Source: Pseudisothecium myosuroides
Taxonomy: Eukaryota > Streptophyta > Bryopsida > Hypnales > Lembophyllaceae
DNA length: 64,000 nucleotides
Assembly (NCBI GenBank): GCA_951799445.1
Contig: OX637293.1
Location: 4,402,001-4,466,000 of the forward strand
Direction: 5' to 3'
The position numbers were made by a program, and so were the translations under genes. Position 1 is the first letter of the stretch. Every line of letters begins with the position of its first letter. Positions 45,890 through 59,264 of this stretch are shown one piece after another. Below the pieces are notes generated by a model. The model saw only the letters and a program-made list of their open reading frames with translations, searched no databases and was not told the DNA's origin.

Positions 45890-48477
45890 ACAAACGACCC
45901 TTTATTTATCTTTAGAGACCATGTCACAAAAATGCTCATTGAAAAAACTATATGAAGAAGGCATAAAGATATTTTAAACCCTCAATCATCATTTTATTTT
46001 ACATGCTCTTTTTTCTAAAATAGGACACTAGAAAATTTAGGAAGAAGATTAAGTTTTGCTTGTTCTAAGTGACTTGATGAGGATAAAGGCCTCACCTACA
46101 TCCATTCACAAAAATAAACAATTAAAATATTGTTATACGCATGTGAAGTGTCTTAAGTTCTATGTCGCTTGTTATCATTTTCCTATAAAATAACTTAAAC
46201 AAAAAACTAAGCATAATCTAGTAAAGTCTATATTTTACACCATTTGAATTAAAATTTTGTATTACAAAAATCTGATTATTAGTCGTAGACTATGTAGACA
46301 TCATAGTTGCTGAAGAATCCTTTGTTTTCAGTAAACAATAACAAAAATGAATAGTATGGAATAAAGATTGATTGCGCTATCAGCTACAAAAGAGTACAAG
46401 ACAAAAAACATCAATTAACCAATGGAAATGTAGAGAGTCAAGCGATTGTCTAGTAAATATGAGCAATTTTGAAAACAGCTCAATTTAAAAAAAAACAGGA
46501 CTACAAAGAGTGCACAATCATTGATTAGTTCAATTAATGGGATTGAAACACAAGTCCATTAGCCGAGCCAATACAGATTGTCATAATGGTGTAATATTGA
46601 AATTAGAGTTTGTTTTATTTATACATAGATTGGATATCAAAAGCCACCAGTTATCAAATCAGGTGGATATTAAGGCCAATCTTACTGTCATGCCTCAATG
46701 TGTAGTGTACCCCAAACTTTGTCATTATTTGTAATTACTTTGGAGGCTAAATTAATCACCACTCAGAGCTATTATACAACATCTATTAGGTACTAGAATG
46801 ATTCTTATAAATTTGCTAGTAAAGTTGTGATAAATACTATAGCAAAATAAATACTAAAAGAATTATAGACTAATCATTAATTCTCAAGATAGTAGAATCT
46901 AACTATTTATCCCATTTCAACTGTGGCTTGAATTATATAAATATGAAATTACTAAATATTATAAAAACTGTGTCTTAAAGTCACATAGATATAAAACTAC
47001 CAAACAACATAAGCAAACTATATTACATGTAATTATTCTGACATGGCATAAACATAAATTTACTTACTCAAATTTATTTCTAAAGGATTCTAAAATAATA
47101 CACATACAAGGTAATGTATTGGTATTCTAATTCTAAATAAATTTTCAAGCATATATTTTGTTTTAGAGTTTGAATTATAAATCTATAAATAATAAAAAAA
47201 TAAAAAAAATAAAAAAATAAAAAATAGAATATAAAGTGAATTTCACTCAAAATTGTAAACACCTTATTAAGCAATTTACCAAAAAAAAAATTTACATTTC
47301 ACAAACTAGAGCCCAATACACCACTTGAAACAATTTACATTGAAGTATAGAAAGACACAGTGGTATTGAAAATTGACGCCAAGATTTAACTACCATTTTA
47401 TTTCATTGTATTTTCATCTTCGTTTTATTTTTTTCAAAGACAAATAAGAATTTAGACTTGCAAGTTAAACCATAAAAAGACTTTAAAATATAAATTTAGA
47501 ATTAGAGTCTTGTAGAAGATCTTTAAAGCTTTCTAGAAACGTATTACACTTAGAAAGTAAATAGAAAACAAAGAAGATATTAAAGGATGAAGTTTAGGAT
47601 AAAAAATGGATGAATTTTAAGGAAATTCATCAAAAAAAACAAAAAAACTTAGGAACTAATAAAAATCTATTGTCCCAAAGTCCATCAAAAAATTAATTTT
47701 AAGTTGTAGGATGGAAGTAATTAGTGGATGAAATTTGAATTGCTAGTTTAGGAGCAAAAAATTCATTTACTCATAGCTTTTGGTAGAAAGATCTAAACAT
47801 TAAATATCTTAATATTTTTGATAGGTAATTTCAAATTCTACAAGGAAAAAATATCAAATTGTAAAAAACTGTAAACTAAAAGGAGAAGCCTAAAGCCTAA
47901 AAAAATTGAGAACAAACAATCTATAACTTGGCAATAACCATTAAGTTCCAACTAAAGTTTAGCATTAGATGAAAAGATCTTACAATATCTCAGAATTAGT
48001 TCACTCTTTCAAATCTAAGTTGAACTCTATGAATTATGAAGGGATGAAATCCGGTATAATAATTGAATGAAAAGTGGATAAGATTTATTTATTAAAACTC
48101 CAACTTAAAATTAAGTGACATACTAGAGCTTAAAGCTAAAATAGAAATTTGGAGTCAATTTGAAATTTGGATGCCATGCTAAACAATGGATGAAGTTTGA
48201 ATTGCTAATTAGAGGGCCAAACCTCATCTACTTAGAATTTTAGAAAGATTAAAATTAGATGAATTCCATAATTTTAAATGTGACATGATCTGTTTTTTAA
48301 CTTTATATAAATAATTTTGGTATGTGAATCTTTTGCCTTAAAATCTTGTGTCCTTATTAAATTTGCCAGCTGGCTAAAGGGAGCATACTAAAACTCACTC
48401 TCTGTTTAATGAGCCTGGCTCATTCTGTCATGATTTGGCTCCTTCAAACTTCTTGTTTTTCGTGCTGATGACAGATC
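45890..48477. other. AT-rich non-coding DNA
   Basis: No gene or clear repeat recognised. A-rich runs near 47,190-47,225. Confidence 0.5.
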
Positions 48478-48708
48478 TTGTCCCCTAGTACCTTCAGGTG
48501 CTCCCTCGTTTTACCGGGCAGTAAATCGGGAGGGGGGGGGGGGGGGGTAAAAGTACAGTGTTTCAGTGGCAGTGCGCCTATCTTTACTGGTCAGGCCTGC
48601 CCCATACTTTCCCCCATACCCATCATGTATGCAGCCATTAGTCCATGGCTTGACCCATAGCGCATGCATGGCGTATACATGCCCCATACCGCATGCATGA
48701 TGTTGGAA
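48478..48708. other. GC-richer island with poly-G run
   Basis: Composition shifts to GC-rich, with a run of 16 G at about 48,532-48,547 and repeated CATGCATG/CCCCATAC motifs. The start (GTACCTTCAGGTGCTCCCTC) resembles part of an arm of the GGTACC hairpins inside the MULE, perhaps a remnant. No ORF is credible. Confidence 0.35.
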
Positions 48709-49024
48709 GCATTAGATGGGTTTTGGGGGGTCGGGAGGGCCGTTTCAAGCCCGTTCCCGACGTTGGTCCCCCCCGCAGTTTCAGGGAACGGCTGTTCCCA
48801 ACAAAAAAATTTAAAAAATTAAAAAAAAAAATAAAAAAAATTTAGTCTTGAAATGAAAAAAAAAATAGAAAAAAATTTCATTTTTTTTTTGAAAAAGAAA
48901 ATATTTTTTTTCCGACGTGGCAGTCGCTCGGCCACGTCAGCGAGCTGCCGCGGCCCTGAATTCGGCAGTTCCCATAGGCTGGGAACACGCAGCCCTCCAC
49001 AGGGCTGAAATCTCATTTAATGCC
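48709..49024. mobile_element. MITE (CATTA..TTTCA family, copy 2)
   Basis: The left end is GCATTAGATGGGTTTTGG and the right end in reverse complement is GGCATTAAATGAGATTTCAG followed by CCCTGTGGAGGGCTG. GC-rich shoulders flank an A-rich core. Same end type as 13,686-13,947 and 55,616-55,949. Confidence 0.5.
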
Positions 49025-49880
49025 AGTGTTTCGCAGCAGAGTTAAGGTTATGGCGGCTAGGGTTTCTGCACCTGAATTTTTTTGTTTTAGGGTTATAGTG
49101 CTCATTCTATTTGGTTTAGGGGTACAGTGTATTGCATTTTTATTTTCTATCATATAATTGAAGGATTTAGGGTGAAATCATTACAAAAATGTGTCTTATC
49201 CCATGATGTAGGTTGCTACAAAGAAAGAAGAGTTGCACCAAAGAAATGGTCATAGCCGTAGCCCTCCAAAATAGGATGCTTAAAAAAAATTCATATGAAG
49301 CAAATTATCTTAAAGTAAAAAGTAGGTTTTAAAAAAGAAAAGTTTCATAGCAATGAAAGGGTCTTCACTCTTCACCACAAAATTTTGTTGCGAAAAAAAA
49401 AGACAAGATTTGATGGGAATGAAACGGGATTAACCTAGGAAAAAGATTAACGTTTCCAGAAAAGGCAAATTTGACCACTGGTTCAATAAAGAATGATTTC
49501 TGAAATTTTTGGCGACAAGATGTTATAAGTTTTGCAGATAATATAGGATTTACAGGATGCATAAACGATTCTCTCGACCAGATTGGTGACTACATTGAAC
49601 GTCATTGAATCATTCTTTGGGATTAGTTCTTACCAAAGAACATGTAGAAGGCATGATCCAAAAGAATGCTTTACCGATATTTTTAGTAGTTTTCATTTTG
49701 ATTCCCAAAGATTGCTTTACCAATATTTTTACTAGCTTTCATGTACCGTGCCAATCATTGGTCAAGATAGAATGGAGCACGTCATGCTGCAATGCTCTAC
49801 CGATATTTTTACTAGCTTTCATTTTGATTTTGTGTTTATTTTTTGAAGATTGATTTTAAATTTTTATTTTTATTTTTTAA
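49025..49880. other. Flank of the ParB-methyltransferase relic with a short direct triplication
   Basis: Between about 49,665 and 49,830 the sequence GCT(T/C)TACCGATATTTTTA with AG.TTTTCATTTTGATT occurs three times with small changes. It probably lies in intron or upstream sequence of the decayed gene that follows. No intact exon recognised. Confidence 0.4.
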
Positions 49881-49884
49881 GGTT

Positions 49885-50990
49885 CATTTTTGTTGTAGGT
49901 ACTTTCTTTGTGAGTTAGCTCCAAAGGAAAGCATTGCCAAGAGGGCGATGCCAAAATTATTTGGATCATGGGTCGACAAGATCTTATCTACTTGTGTATT
50001 CACAGCCTTACAAATTCAGATTTTTTCAACTAAAGAACTTGTTGCATATCCATGGTACTTAAAATGCAAAAAATCATATGCACCTGCAAAAGAAGAAACG
50101 GAGAAGGCAATTGCCACGAGACAATAGTTGAAGAACTATCTGACGATGAAGAAGACCAAGAAGTTATAGAGTAATTAATCGATGGCAAAACGAAAGAGAA
50201 GCAAAAGGTATAGCCGAGTGCGAAGAAAGCTTGAAAAGGGAAATCATTCGGAGTTACATCCAAATGTGAAGTCGAAGTTGCAGTTGCAGTAGCGGAAGTT
50301 GTCCAGGTTGCCTTATCACAAGGTCCTCTTCTCCTTTAATCTTTGTCAACGATGGTTTTTGCACCCTCACAGTGGCAAATAGCAAACACCCTCCATTTTG
50401 TGACTGTAGGTTTAGAGGTCAATTGCCTTATTTTTCAATAATCTATCTATGAGGCCATCGAGTACATTGTAAAAAATAAGCAACAACCTCCTCAACAAAT
50501 CTAGATATTACACTTTGCAAAAAAGGTAACCACATAGGTGCATACTTGCTTCTTTGTTCTATATTCTTATTTCTTTATATTGAACATTCTTTTATTAACT
50601 AATTTGTTTTGGTGTCTACAAGCAAGTAGAGGCCGAGGTCGTCCAATTGATGGAATTAGAAAACGTAAAACATGTTTTGATCTCATCATTGGTGATGTAC
50701 CTGATGGTTTTCCAGTACCAAATGTGTCCCAACCTTCATTGACTGTTTCATCTTAAAACATTTATATTCTAGATTTTGTAGAATTCATCTTTGAATTTGT
50801 TAGTGGTATGCTTCAAGATAATGGTGCGGTAATGTTGTTTCTCCCGGACAATCCCAAGATACAACATGGAGTGGATAAATTTGCTAATGTACATGGCTTT
50901 GAGTGCGCCCATGACTGGTGAAGGGTTAATGAACCGCACCTGACTTCCTACAGGAACATCAAGTACACTATGTAGTCATAGAGTTTATAG
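49885..50990 (+). pseudogene. Decayed, diverged ParB-methyltransferase relative
   Basis: The stretch 49,899-50,080 encodes YFLCELAPKESIAKRAMPKL and, further on, STCVFTALQIQIF and PWYLKC. These align with YFKLELEAKGAIARNDLPPF, GVGMYTPAQMCIF and GWYLDC of the gene inside the MULE, at the same acceptor position. At 50,623-50,735 RGRGRPIDGIRKRKTCFDLI continues with IGDVPDGFPVP, matching the exon with VIFDCPDN. At 50,775-50,960 the methyltransferase-like fold continues (EFVSGMLQDNGAVMLFLP) but is interrupted by stops. Motif I and the ParB part are not found. Protein similarity is low, so this is an old, separate lineage of the family, now non-functional. Confidence 0.72.
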
Positions 50991-50999
50991 AGAAGAAGT

Positions 51000-51692
51000 G
51001 TACAATAGTTAATTTTGTTAATTTTCACTATACCTCTAATAACACCCTGGTACAATACATTCACAATCCAAAACACAACTTGTATAATAGCAAATTTACT
51101 CTCCACCCAATCAATTCTCACAGAAAAATCCAGAACTCCTATCGTCTACACACTATCGGCCTCTCACCATGAAGTGTACTAAGTGTTATATCTGTAAATT
51201 TAATTAGAGAAGAACTATCTATCAATGTGAGTGAGTAGAAATGCTTGGTTTTGCATGGTGTCAATAGTAGTGATTTGCTGTAAATCAATTGAGAATATGG
51301 AATGTGAAAGATATTATGAGAACTAATGGAAATTATGATAGTTGGTGTAATACAGTAGTTGTGCCATCATGAGTCATGTGGACAAAAAAACAAGTGGATC
51401 TTATGGAAAGAGTAACAGATGTAAATTCAATTGTAAGGAAAATTATTCAAAAGGAATTTGTGGCATACAAAATTCTATAGTCAATTCGGGGAAGCAATTG
51501 GTACCAAAGGAGGTGGGAGTGAATCAAAGTGAACAAGTTCCTATTGAAGCTGACAAGACTAAATTAGAGAGTGAAACTGTGGCTTAACAAAAAAATAAAA
51601 GAGCAATAGATTCTAGATGGGAGAAAAGGGAACCAAACTAGAGATTATAGAGTCGTATCAACAATTGATCTGATAAGTGTACCAATCTTGGT
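51000..51692. other. Non-coding flank
   Basis: No gene recognised. A 72-codon frame at 51,369-51,587 is hydrophilic and open but shows no family resemblance; it may be a remnant of the decayed gene upstream. Confidence 0.4.
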
Positions 51693-52596
51693 TTAACCCC
51701 TAAAAGACCAAAGTCCCCTTGGAGGACACTTGGGATTTTGGGCAGGCTCTTGTGACCTGAAATTTTGACCTAATTTTTTGAAACTTTTTTTGAAGATAGG
51801 AAATCATAGTAGCTTTCTAAAAATATAATTTTTTTTCAATCGGTGCCCAGAAGATGGCCACTTGAAGTCAAAAAAGCAATTCACCAGTCAGAAAAAAAAA
51901 CTTTAAAAAATTGATTTTTTTTTTTTCTCAAAGATCATGTTTTTGTCTAAATTTGAAGCTTTTATTCATTCTATTTGGACTCACAATGAGAAATTTATAG
52001 ACAATCTTGTTTTTTGGGCAATCTAAGCATCTTCTTCAAAAAATAATTTATAGAATTCATTTTAAAATGCAATTTTCAAATTTTTTCAAATTTTTTTTGA
52101 CAAGGTCAAATTTGTTTGCAAGAACAATCCCACCGTTGGAATTATGGTGTTTTACTTTCACCTAAGAGCTATTAACAATTTAGTGTTTTGTTCAATTTTG
52201 AATCGACTTCTACTTAACAATTTTTTTATATGTGAAAATCAAGTTTTGACATTCTAAAAAAATTTTCGCCGACTCTCAACTCAAATATTTAACATAAAAA
52301 ATTTAATTTTATGGTGTGTAGTGCAAAAAAATTCACAAATGGCCGTCAAAGTCATTTGAAGTTGCAGGCCACAGTTCAAAAAAACTTCTTTTTCCAACTT
52401 CAAATGCTAATATCTTTCAATCCATTTGGTCAAAATTCATGAAATTTTTACCACGTGATATGAGATAAGTGAAGTACAAGATTTTATGATTAGATTTTAA
52501 AAAAATGTTTTTATTTATTTAGGAAGTGATCGCAGCAGAGATGACAGTTTTCAGTGGTTTTGGAGCCAGAAAATGCCTTAATCCTTTAAGGGCTAA
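51693..52596. mobile_element. piggyBac-like non-autonomous element, about 904 bp
   Basis: The left end is TTAACCCCTAAAAGACC at 51,693. The right end reads CCTTTAAGGGCTAA, a degraded inverse. The interior shares TTTTGGGCAG and the 3' third with the copies at 35,787 and about 45,090. Non-coding. Confidence 0.55.
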
Positions 52597-54201
52597 TGGT
52601 AATAAAGAGAATTGTATCTATTATTGATTGTCTAAGTTGGTAATTTTTCTTTCCTTCAATTGTGCATAAACTTGGGAATTGATTAATTCATTATTTTTTG
52701 AGAATTACCTAAAGGCATGCACACCTCCCTATGAATGAACTTAACTATAGGAATTTATCAATGGTTCATCTATTGTAAATTCTAATCAACACACTGTAAG
52801 TAACAATTAGCCATTATAGGGCTCCTCATTTCATTTTAAATATGTTAATTACCTTGGCCTTCTAACTAATTTTGTGTTTTTTTGTTTGTTGCTTTTATAG
52901 ATAAAGTGTTTTTGGATAGTAGTGTATGTTCAAGTTTCATACAAAGGAAAGGAGGTGGAATCAATTTTTTCTATTGAGGAAAATCAAAAGCAAAGCGGGC
53001 ATGGCACAAATTTAACTGGTATAATTTTCCTAGATGAATTGTTAGCTTCACTTATTACAACGTAATTAAATTGATCAATTAATTTTCTTAAAAAAATTTC
53101 CATTATCATTCCAAGTTTCCAAAAAATTAATAATCTGCATATAAAATTATTATGGATCATTGCAAGAAACAACGGTATTGGGTATGTGTCACAAAGGGAG
53201 TACCAAATCTTCTTTTGCAATAACTTCTTAAACTTGACTTGCATGAATTTGAGATTTTTATTGGAGATATATAACTTGAGTGTATTTATATCTCATATTT
53301 TTCAGAAATTAAAAAAAATCATCTTATATTTAAAAATCAATTAAATTAATATGTTATGTTTTGCGTTTTAGTGGTTTTGAGTACTGTGGAGTCCCCAAAT
53401 TTAATGATTTAGAGCTGAAAATTTTATGGTCTATTTGTGTAGTAGGAACTCATGTTTCTACCAAGGGAAATTTAAAAATATTTTATTTTGTGTTGTCTAC
53501 GTCCATGCAAAGAGGGCTCCCTTGCGCGTGCAGTTCTGAACATTTAAGATGGTTTCAAGTTCAATTTTTTAGTGAAAATTCTTCACCATGAAGTATTTCC
53601 AAATGTTCTATTTTTAGTTTTTTTGAAAATTCTTTTTTCTATTTTTTACAAATTAAAACATCAAAGTATGTATTTTCTTCAAAATTTCAGTTTTTTTCTT
53701 TTGTAAATAACTTTTACAATATGGCGGCCGGCCCTTTTGCATGCATGAATGCAAACTCCTAGTATAGATGGAATAAACAATTAAGCAGATTCTTGTATTT
53801 GAATGGCAAAAGCAACAACTAAAGGGTCGTTGCAAGAAACACCGTTAGTTTTTGTTCCACTTTGGCTGTTTTTGACTAGTCGTACCTAGTGTAGTGTGCT
53901 TTCACTAGGTATGATTTCAGCAAAAATCAGGAGTACTTTTGAGTATACATTTAGTGCTCAAAGTACTCGAAGTACTTTAGTGGAAAATCATTATGACATG
54001 AGGAAACTTTAAGTCGATGATTGTAAAATCTTACCTATACAAATTAACATACTTGGAGACCAAGATTAATGGAATTTGAAAACGATAAATGGAGATAATA
54101 TTGAAAGTTTAAAACTAAATGTACCATAACTCCACAAGTATTTTTTCACGAAAAGAAAAGTCATAAAAATATTCAGAATTTTGGAGGTTTAAGTACTACA
54201 T
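52597..54201. other. AT-rich DNA, possible coding remnants unrecognised
   Basis: A 76-codon plus-strand frame at 53,361-53,591 follows an AG acceptor-like site and is less AT-rich, but no family is recognised. GTAGTGTGCTTTCAC at about 53,891 recurs directly at about 57,450, on the other side of the pogo-like element. Confidence 0.35.
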
Positions 54202-54704
54202 TAAAATTGGTAAATAGTGTTGGGTGATAATTAGTGTTGTCCCCTATTTTTTACCCCCGACACTATTTTCCAACTTATGTGTAAATAGTTTAGGGGCACT
54301 TAACTCCCGCTGTTAAACTCTGGCCCTTCCCTGGAAAATTGTAATTTCCGCCTCCTGCTGTCAAATTCTGGCCCTCCCTTCTCTAGAAAATTTTCTTTTT
54401 CGCTTGCTTTCTTGCCCCTCTCTTTCCTTGTCCGGTGACCGCCTTGGAGAGATTGCGAGAAGAGGTGGAGAGCTCTCCAGTCTATCAAGGGCGCTCCTTC
54501 TATAGGGGGGGCGTATACTCCGTGGTTTCTTGTCGCTTGATTTCAAACTTCCGACGCCTATATCTTTTTGTTGAGGTATATGATTGAACATTGGATGACA
54601 CCATTGAATTTGTCTTTCTCTCTTCTATTTCCTATGAAAAATAGTGTTTTTTTTTTGTTGCCACTTTTACAACCACATTTTTACTTCTTTTTTTGTAGCC
54701 GACC

Positions 54705-56562
54705 ATGGACCACCTCTTGCTTGTTGCAATTCCTCCCAATGCCCTTCCCCACCATCTTCAACAAGTTTCCAACCTTGCCACTCGCCGATTTGTCACTTCT
54801 TGGATGATTGAGGACGGCGCTGTTCACGACTTGGTTGGCCTCAATAGTCAGGTCATTCAAGCATTTCTTCATGAAAGTCAGCCGATGGTGGCAGCAACGT
54901 CACCAATTCCATGAAGATATTGCAGGCCCCATCACTCCATTCTCTTGTAGCCGAAGCCATTTGGGCAAAAGGAGGGACCATTCTCCAAAGGCCAGACCAG
55001 GTTAAAGCAAAAAGAAGAGCGAATGGGTGCAATATTTGTACCCTATATTACTTGAAGAATTCAACCACCTTCGCAAATCAAGTGTCAAATTTTTCTCTCA
55101 GCTACTTCATGAATTGAGTCTTTCCATTCTTGTAACTTCTGAGTCAATTTTCACAACCCATTCTATCGATCCCAAAGACAATGTTTTGTTGGTCAACAAA
55201 ATCACAGTGAATCGGGTCAATCAGTTCATGGATAACCTCAATATAGTCCTTCTATCCCAACATGGTCGTTTGACTTGTAGCCCTGAAAAGGAGCTTCAAA
55301 TCAAAATGCCGACCACCTACCATTTGGGGGTCTTGCGAAGGGGATTTTCATCCAGGAAATTTGATGAAAATCTCATGGAAAACTTGGATGAAACGCATTG
55401 TCAATCTTGACAATGGCCAAACTTTAGGGTTTCGAGAGATACAATTGTCAAATACGCTGAAGTTGTCTTGGGTGGGAAGTCCATGACTATGGTGGTTCAC
55501 ATTTCAGGAGGCCGTCATGCCACAATAGAAGCTCCTATGCTCATTTTCTCAAATGAAAATAGGAGCTATCCTATACGGGTTTGATTGATAATAATCCCGG
55601 GGATTCATAAGAGCAAATTTCAGGCCTCCGAAGGACTGCTCCGTAGCCCTCCGAGGTACTCTAAAATTTGCTTCTTTTTTGCTGAAAAATTCATTTTTCC
55701 CCTATTCCCGCCCACTTGAAACTGCAGTAGTAGTGGCGCGGAACCAAGTTTCACAAGTAAAAAAAAAATTAATCTTAAAAAAATTATTAAAAAAATAAAT
55801 AAAATTCGCGAAAATTAATTGCTTCGGCGAGCAGTCAGCCAAGTTGACTACTCACTGTGACAGTCAACTGAGTGACAGACCAAACTTTTTAATAGCTTGG
55901 TTTGTCACTTCGAAGCAGCCCTCCGGAGGGCTGAAAATTCTTCTAATGCTTATAGAACGGGCCCTAAAGGTTGGATGGACCAAACCATCTTCCTCGAATA
56001 CTTTTTGGAACCTTGTGCATATCAAGCCGATCTTCATCAACACATGAAGATCATATGGCTTGATAATTGTAGCGGCCATACTATCACCCCTAGATTGGCT
56101 GCTGTCCTAGCTGCAAAAACACAGTTTTTAAATTTTTGCCTCCATGTTCTACTCACCTTTGCCAACTAGCAGATACATTCTTCATTTCAAAAATCAAAGA
56201 TGCATGGACAAGATAGTGGGAACTGGGAAACTAAGAAAATTGAGTTGATACAACAAAATGCTTGGCAAAATGCCCCCTGGGCAGATGGACAATGGTCAGG
56301 GAAGTTGACAAATCCTGAGAAACGTTTTTTTCTACAAGTGGCTGCTAATAGTGTAGAAGATGTTAATCGAGAGGTGGATGGTGACAACATATCTTATACT
56401 AGAAAAGCAATGATTTGTTGTGGCTTGGCATTAGGACTTGATGGATCTTGGAGTGTAGGACAATTGTTTCTACATCTCCAAGAGATAATTGCAAAACATT
56501 TGCAATACTTCCAAGGACAAGAACTGCCCAATTCAATAGGGCAGTTTAAAAATCCTTTTTGA
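54705..56562 (+). pseudogene. pogo-like DDE transposase, broken
   Basis: Fragments lie in order on the plus strand in shifting frames. An N-terminal part (54,705-54,914, then 55,028-55,407) ends MENLDETHCQS with the first catalytic Asp. The next block (55,430-55,580) contains MTMVVHISGG and SYPIRG. After a MITE insertion (55,616-55,949) come GPKGWMDQTIFLEYFLEP and IIWLDNCSGH with the second Asp, then PPCSTHLCQLADTF with the third. The C-terminal frame (56,200-56,562) is open and ends QFKNPF. This is the order of the DDE_1 domain of pogo/Tigger-type transposases. Frameshifts, a stop after the first Asp block and the insertion make it non-functional. Confidence 0.78.
55616..55949. mobile_element. 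MITE (CATTA..TTTCA family, copy 3) inside the pogo-like transposase
   Basis: The left end is CATAAGAGCAAATTTCAGGC and the right end in reverse complement is GCATTAGAAGAATTTTCAGC, followed by CCTCCGGAGGGCTGC. The core is A-rich. It interrupts the transposase between its SYPIRG and GPKGWMD blocks, so it inserted after the host element. Confidence 0.55.
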
Positions 56563-57474
56563 TATTTTACTATATTTTTTCTTTAATTTTTGGCCTACAC
56601 CTAGGATTATTATGTTGTGTTTTTTGTTGTTGCTATATTTAGCAATTTATACATACACTATGAAAAATTTCAACATTTCAATATTTTATTATCTATTTCA
56701 ACAATTCAGCAATTCAACATTTCATTGCCTATTTCAGCATTTCATTGCTTATTTCAACATTTCATAGATTGCTTTTTTCCCACCATTCCAACTTCTCTAT
56801 TTTGTTCCCATCTAACACTAAATGAACTCTCGTAAAAATGTTGAAATTATCAAATTTTACTATAGAGCTAAAATAGTATTAGAATGGGTAAATAATGTTT
56901 CAACACTAACCTTGCAAATTACAATTAGTGTTATTGTTGACAATTAGTGTAGCCAACACTATTTACCAATTTTAGTGTAGCCATCCTACAATATGCATAT
57001 GTAATGCTTTACTCATCAAAATATCAACCAAAATAATATTTTTTTAGTCTTTTTTCCTCCGCAAAAGATAGTACTCACCTGACTTCCAAATTCTAGTAGA
57101 TATTGCAATTATGGTCTTACTATCACCAAGAATCCATTGCATAGTTACATAGTAAATACTCTACCATTGTACAAACTATTGTGCCTTTTTTATTATTCAT
57201 TTGGCCTCTACCAAGTACTTTGAACTTTTTTGCAAATCTGACATACTTTTTTTGTCGGTAAAGTACTAAATAGAGGATGGATGAAACACTGGATTGGATT
57301 AGAATATGATAGAATACCTTCTCTACAAGATTACTTACAACTGATATCAAATAAAAAGCCAAAACAATGTTTTTGTTTATTTAAAAAAAATACTTTTATA
57401 TAAATACATACCCCCAAAGTACTTTTTTGACGTACTTTTTAGGGGGGCGTAGTGTGCTTTCACCCAACAATTGA

Positions 57475-58600
57475 GTCTGATTTGCAAATTTTTCAAGGAG
57501 TTCTTGTCCCCTTCATTATCTCTAAGGTTGCAAAAAACTGTGTTTGGTCCAATAGAAAATATTGTGAAGATTCATCAACTTAAAGTAGAGGGTGAAAGGA
57601 AGCTTTAGTTTTCACATGGGTTGGTAGATAGATTCAAAAAGAGATTTCAAATCAAAGGGTATGCTTGCCATGGAGAAGATGTACTGCAGTTGCTGATGGT
57701 ACCATCAAACTTCCTCCTTTGTTTATCAATAAATATATGAAGCCTTGAGTATTTTCATGTAGGTGTATTCTCAGCCCAAGTAACCTTGGGATTAAATGGT
57801 TTGCAAATAAGAAGGCTTCGATGATTATAAATGTACTTGAAGTATTTATGCTTAATTTTGAGAGGAGAGTGGTTGCTACACCAAAAAAAGATGTTACTAT
57901 TGGTTGACAATATCTCATGTCATCAAGTACCTAATGTAGGTGCACAATTGAAGATGACTAGACTTGAATTCATGCCTTGAAATACTACAAGTAGATTCCA
58001 ATCCATGGATACAAGAATTATTCAATCTTTCAAAGCTCAATATCACAAGCAACTCATTCAACATTAGATAGATTTCCTTATGGAAAATAAAAGTATATAT
58101 ATACTGATGTGTATCAATTTGTGATGATGCTAGAGAATGCTTGGCGCATTGAAGTTACTACATCAACAATCATGAATTGTTGAAAATATATATGTATGTA
58201 TTGATTTCAGTTCTTTCCGATAGTATGAAAGCAGAAGAGGCAATTATAAGAGATAGAGGAGTTAAAGAAGAAATACAAAAGAAAGACCTAGAAGAAGTTA
58301 CTACTTTACTATAACAATTGGCATTGGTATCTGCAGAGAGTGAATTTGGGTCCACTATGAATGCACATGAATTCATTAATTATGAATTAGAATTTGATCT
58401 AAACAATCCCTAAATACCTACTAAGGAAGAAATTATATATACATATATTTGATAAAAAAGATGATATAGCTGACAATGAACCCATTGAAGAAGCTAACAA
58501 TGTGCAAATCGGTGATGTGATGGTAGATAGCGTAGGATTCAAGGATGTTGAAAGTGCATTATTTAATGACCCAAAAACAATTTTTGGAACAAAGACCTAC
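57475..58600 (+). pseudogene. Tigger/jerky-like transposase relic
   Basis: Around 57,600-57,670 the plus strand reads LVDRFKKRFQIKGYACHGED, like the region before the DDE domain of Tigger proteins. At about 57,890-58,080 it reads VTILLVDNISCHQVPNVGAQ, then NTTSRFQSMDTRIIQSFKAQ and YHKQLIQH, which are the second and third catalytic Asp blocks. The C-terminal tail (AHEFINYELEFDLNNP, EEIIYTYI) fits the same family. Stops and frameshifts occur throughout. Ends of this element are not identified. Confidence 0.72.
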
Positions 58601-59264
58601 TGATGTTACACCTTTCATCCAAAACATTTGAATACTTCAAAAGGAAATAGAATTCTTCTTGGCGTATACAAGAATCTAATCAAACTACTTAAAATTTGTT
58701 CTTTTACTATATTTATTAGGTGTATGATGACATTCATATATTATTTATTTTCATCTTTTATTTATATAAATATTATTATTGCTAATTCCAAAGTCACATA
58801 AGTGTTATTCCTATAAGTATTACAAATTGTCTATGCTACCCCGGGCCATAAGTCACTACAAATAAATGGGCACTTTTGTGACTGCAGAAATGTGACTTCA
58901 TGTCTGGAATGACTAGAAAGTGATTGGGGCTTCCTAATTGCACCAATGGAGAAGGATTACACAATTTTTGAGTCATCTTGCAGTTGCCCATGCGACTTCG
59001 AGATGAGCAGTGACCGTCGTTGGAGCTTCATCCATTATATTTCGTTCACAGCAACCTTCCGACGTGGATGGACCAAAACCATTGTGGAGGCCGCAATCAT
59101 GCGCTGTGATTATGTGTCACTCCATGGCAACTATGTCGCGACTTCCACATGACTGCTACAATACTACCAACTTCCAAAGGTTTAGGTTTTCTTTATCTTT
59201 TCTTGTACTCTTTTTCTTTTCTGTTGTTTCTGTCTTTTTTATTTCTCTGCTTTTTTATGGCATG

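Larger units (their letters stand above)
54202..56974. mobile_element. pogo-like (Tc1/mariner superfamily) element with TA duplication
   Basis: The inverted ends AAATTGGTAAATAGTGTTGG (54,204 and, inverted, ending 56,972) are perfect over about 20 bp and are bordered by TA (54,202-54,203 and 56,973-56,974). The 2.77-kb interior holds a broken pogo-like transposase, itself split by a MITE. Ends and duplication are in good condition, but the coding region is dead. Confidence 0.82.

Noticed and set aside
48532..48547. Poly-G run as a G-quadruplex regulatory site
   Set aside because: A single homopolymer run with no nearby gene; it could equally be an assembly artefact.
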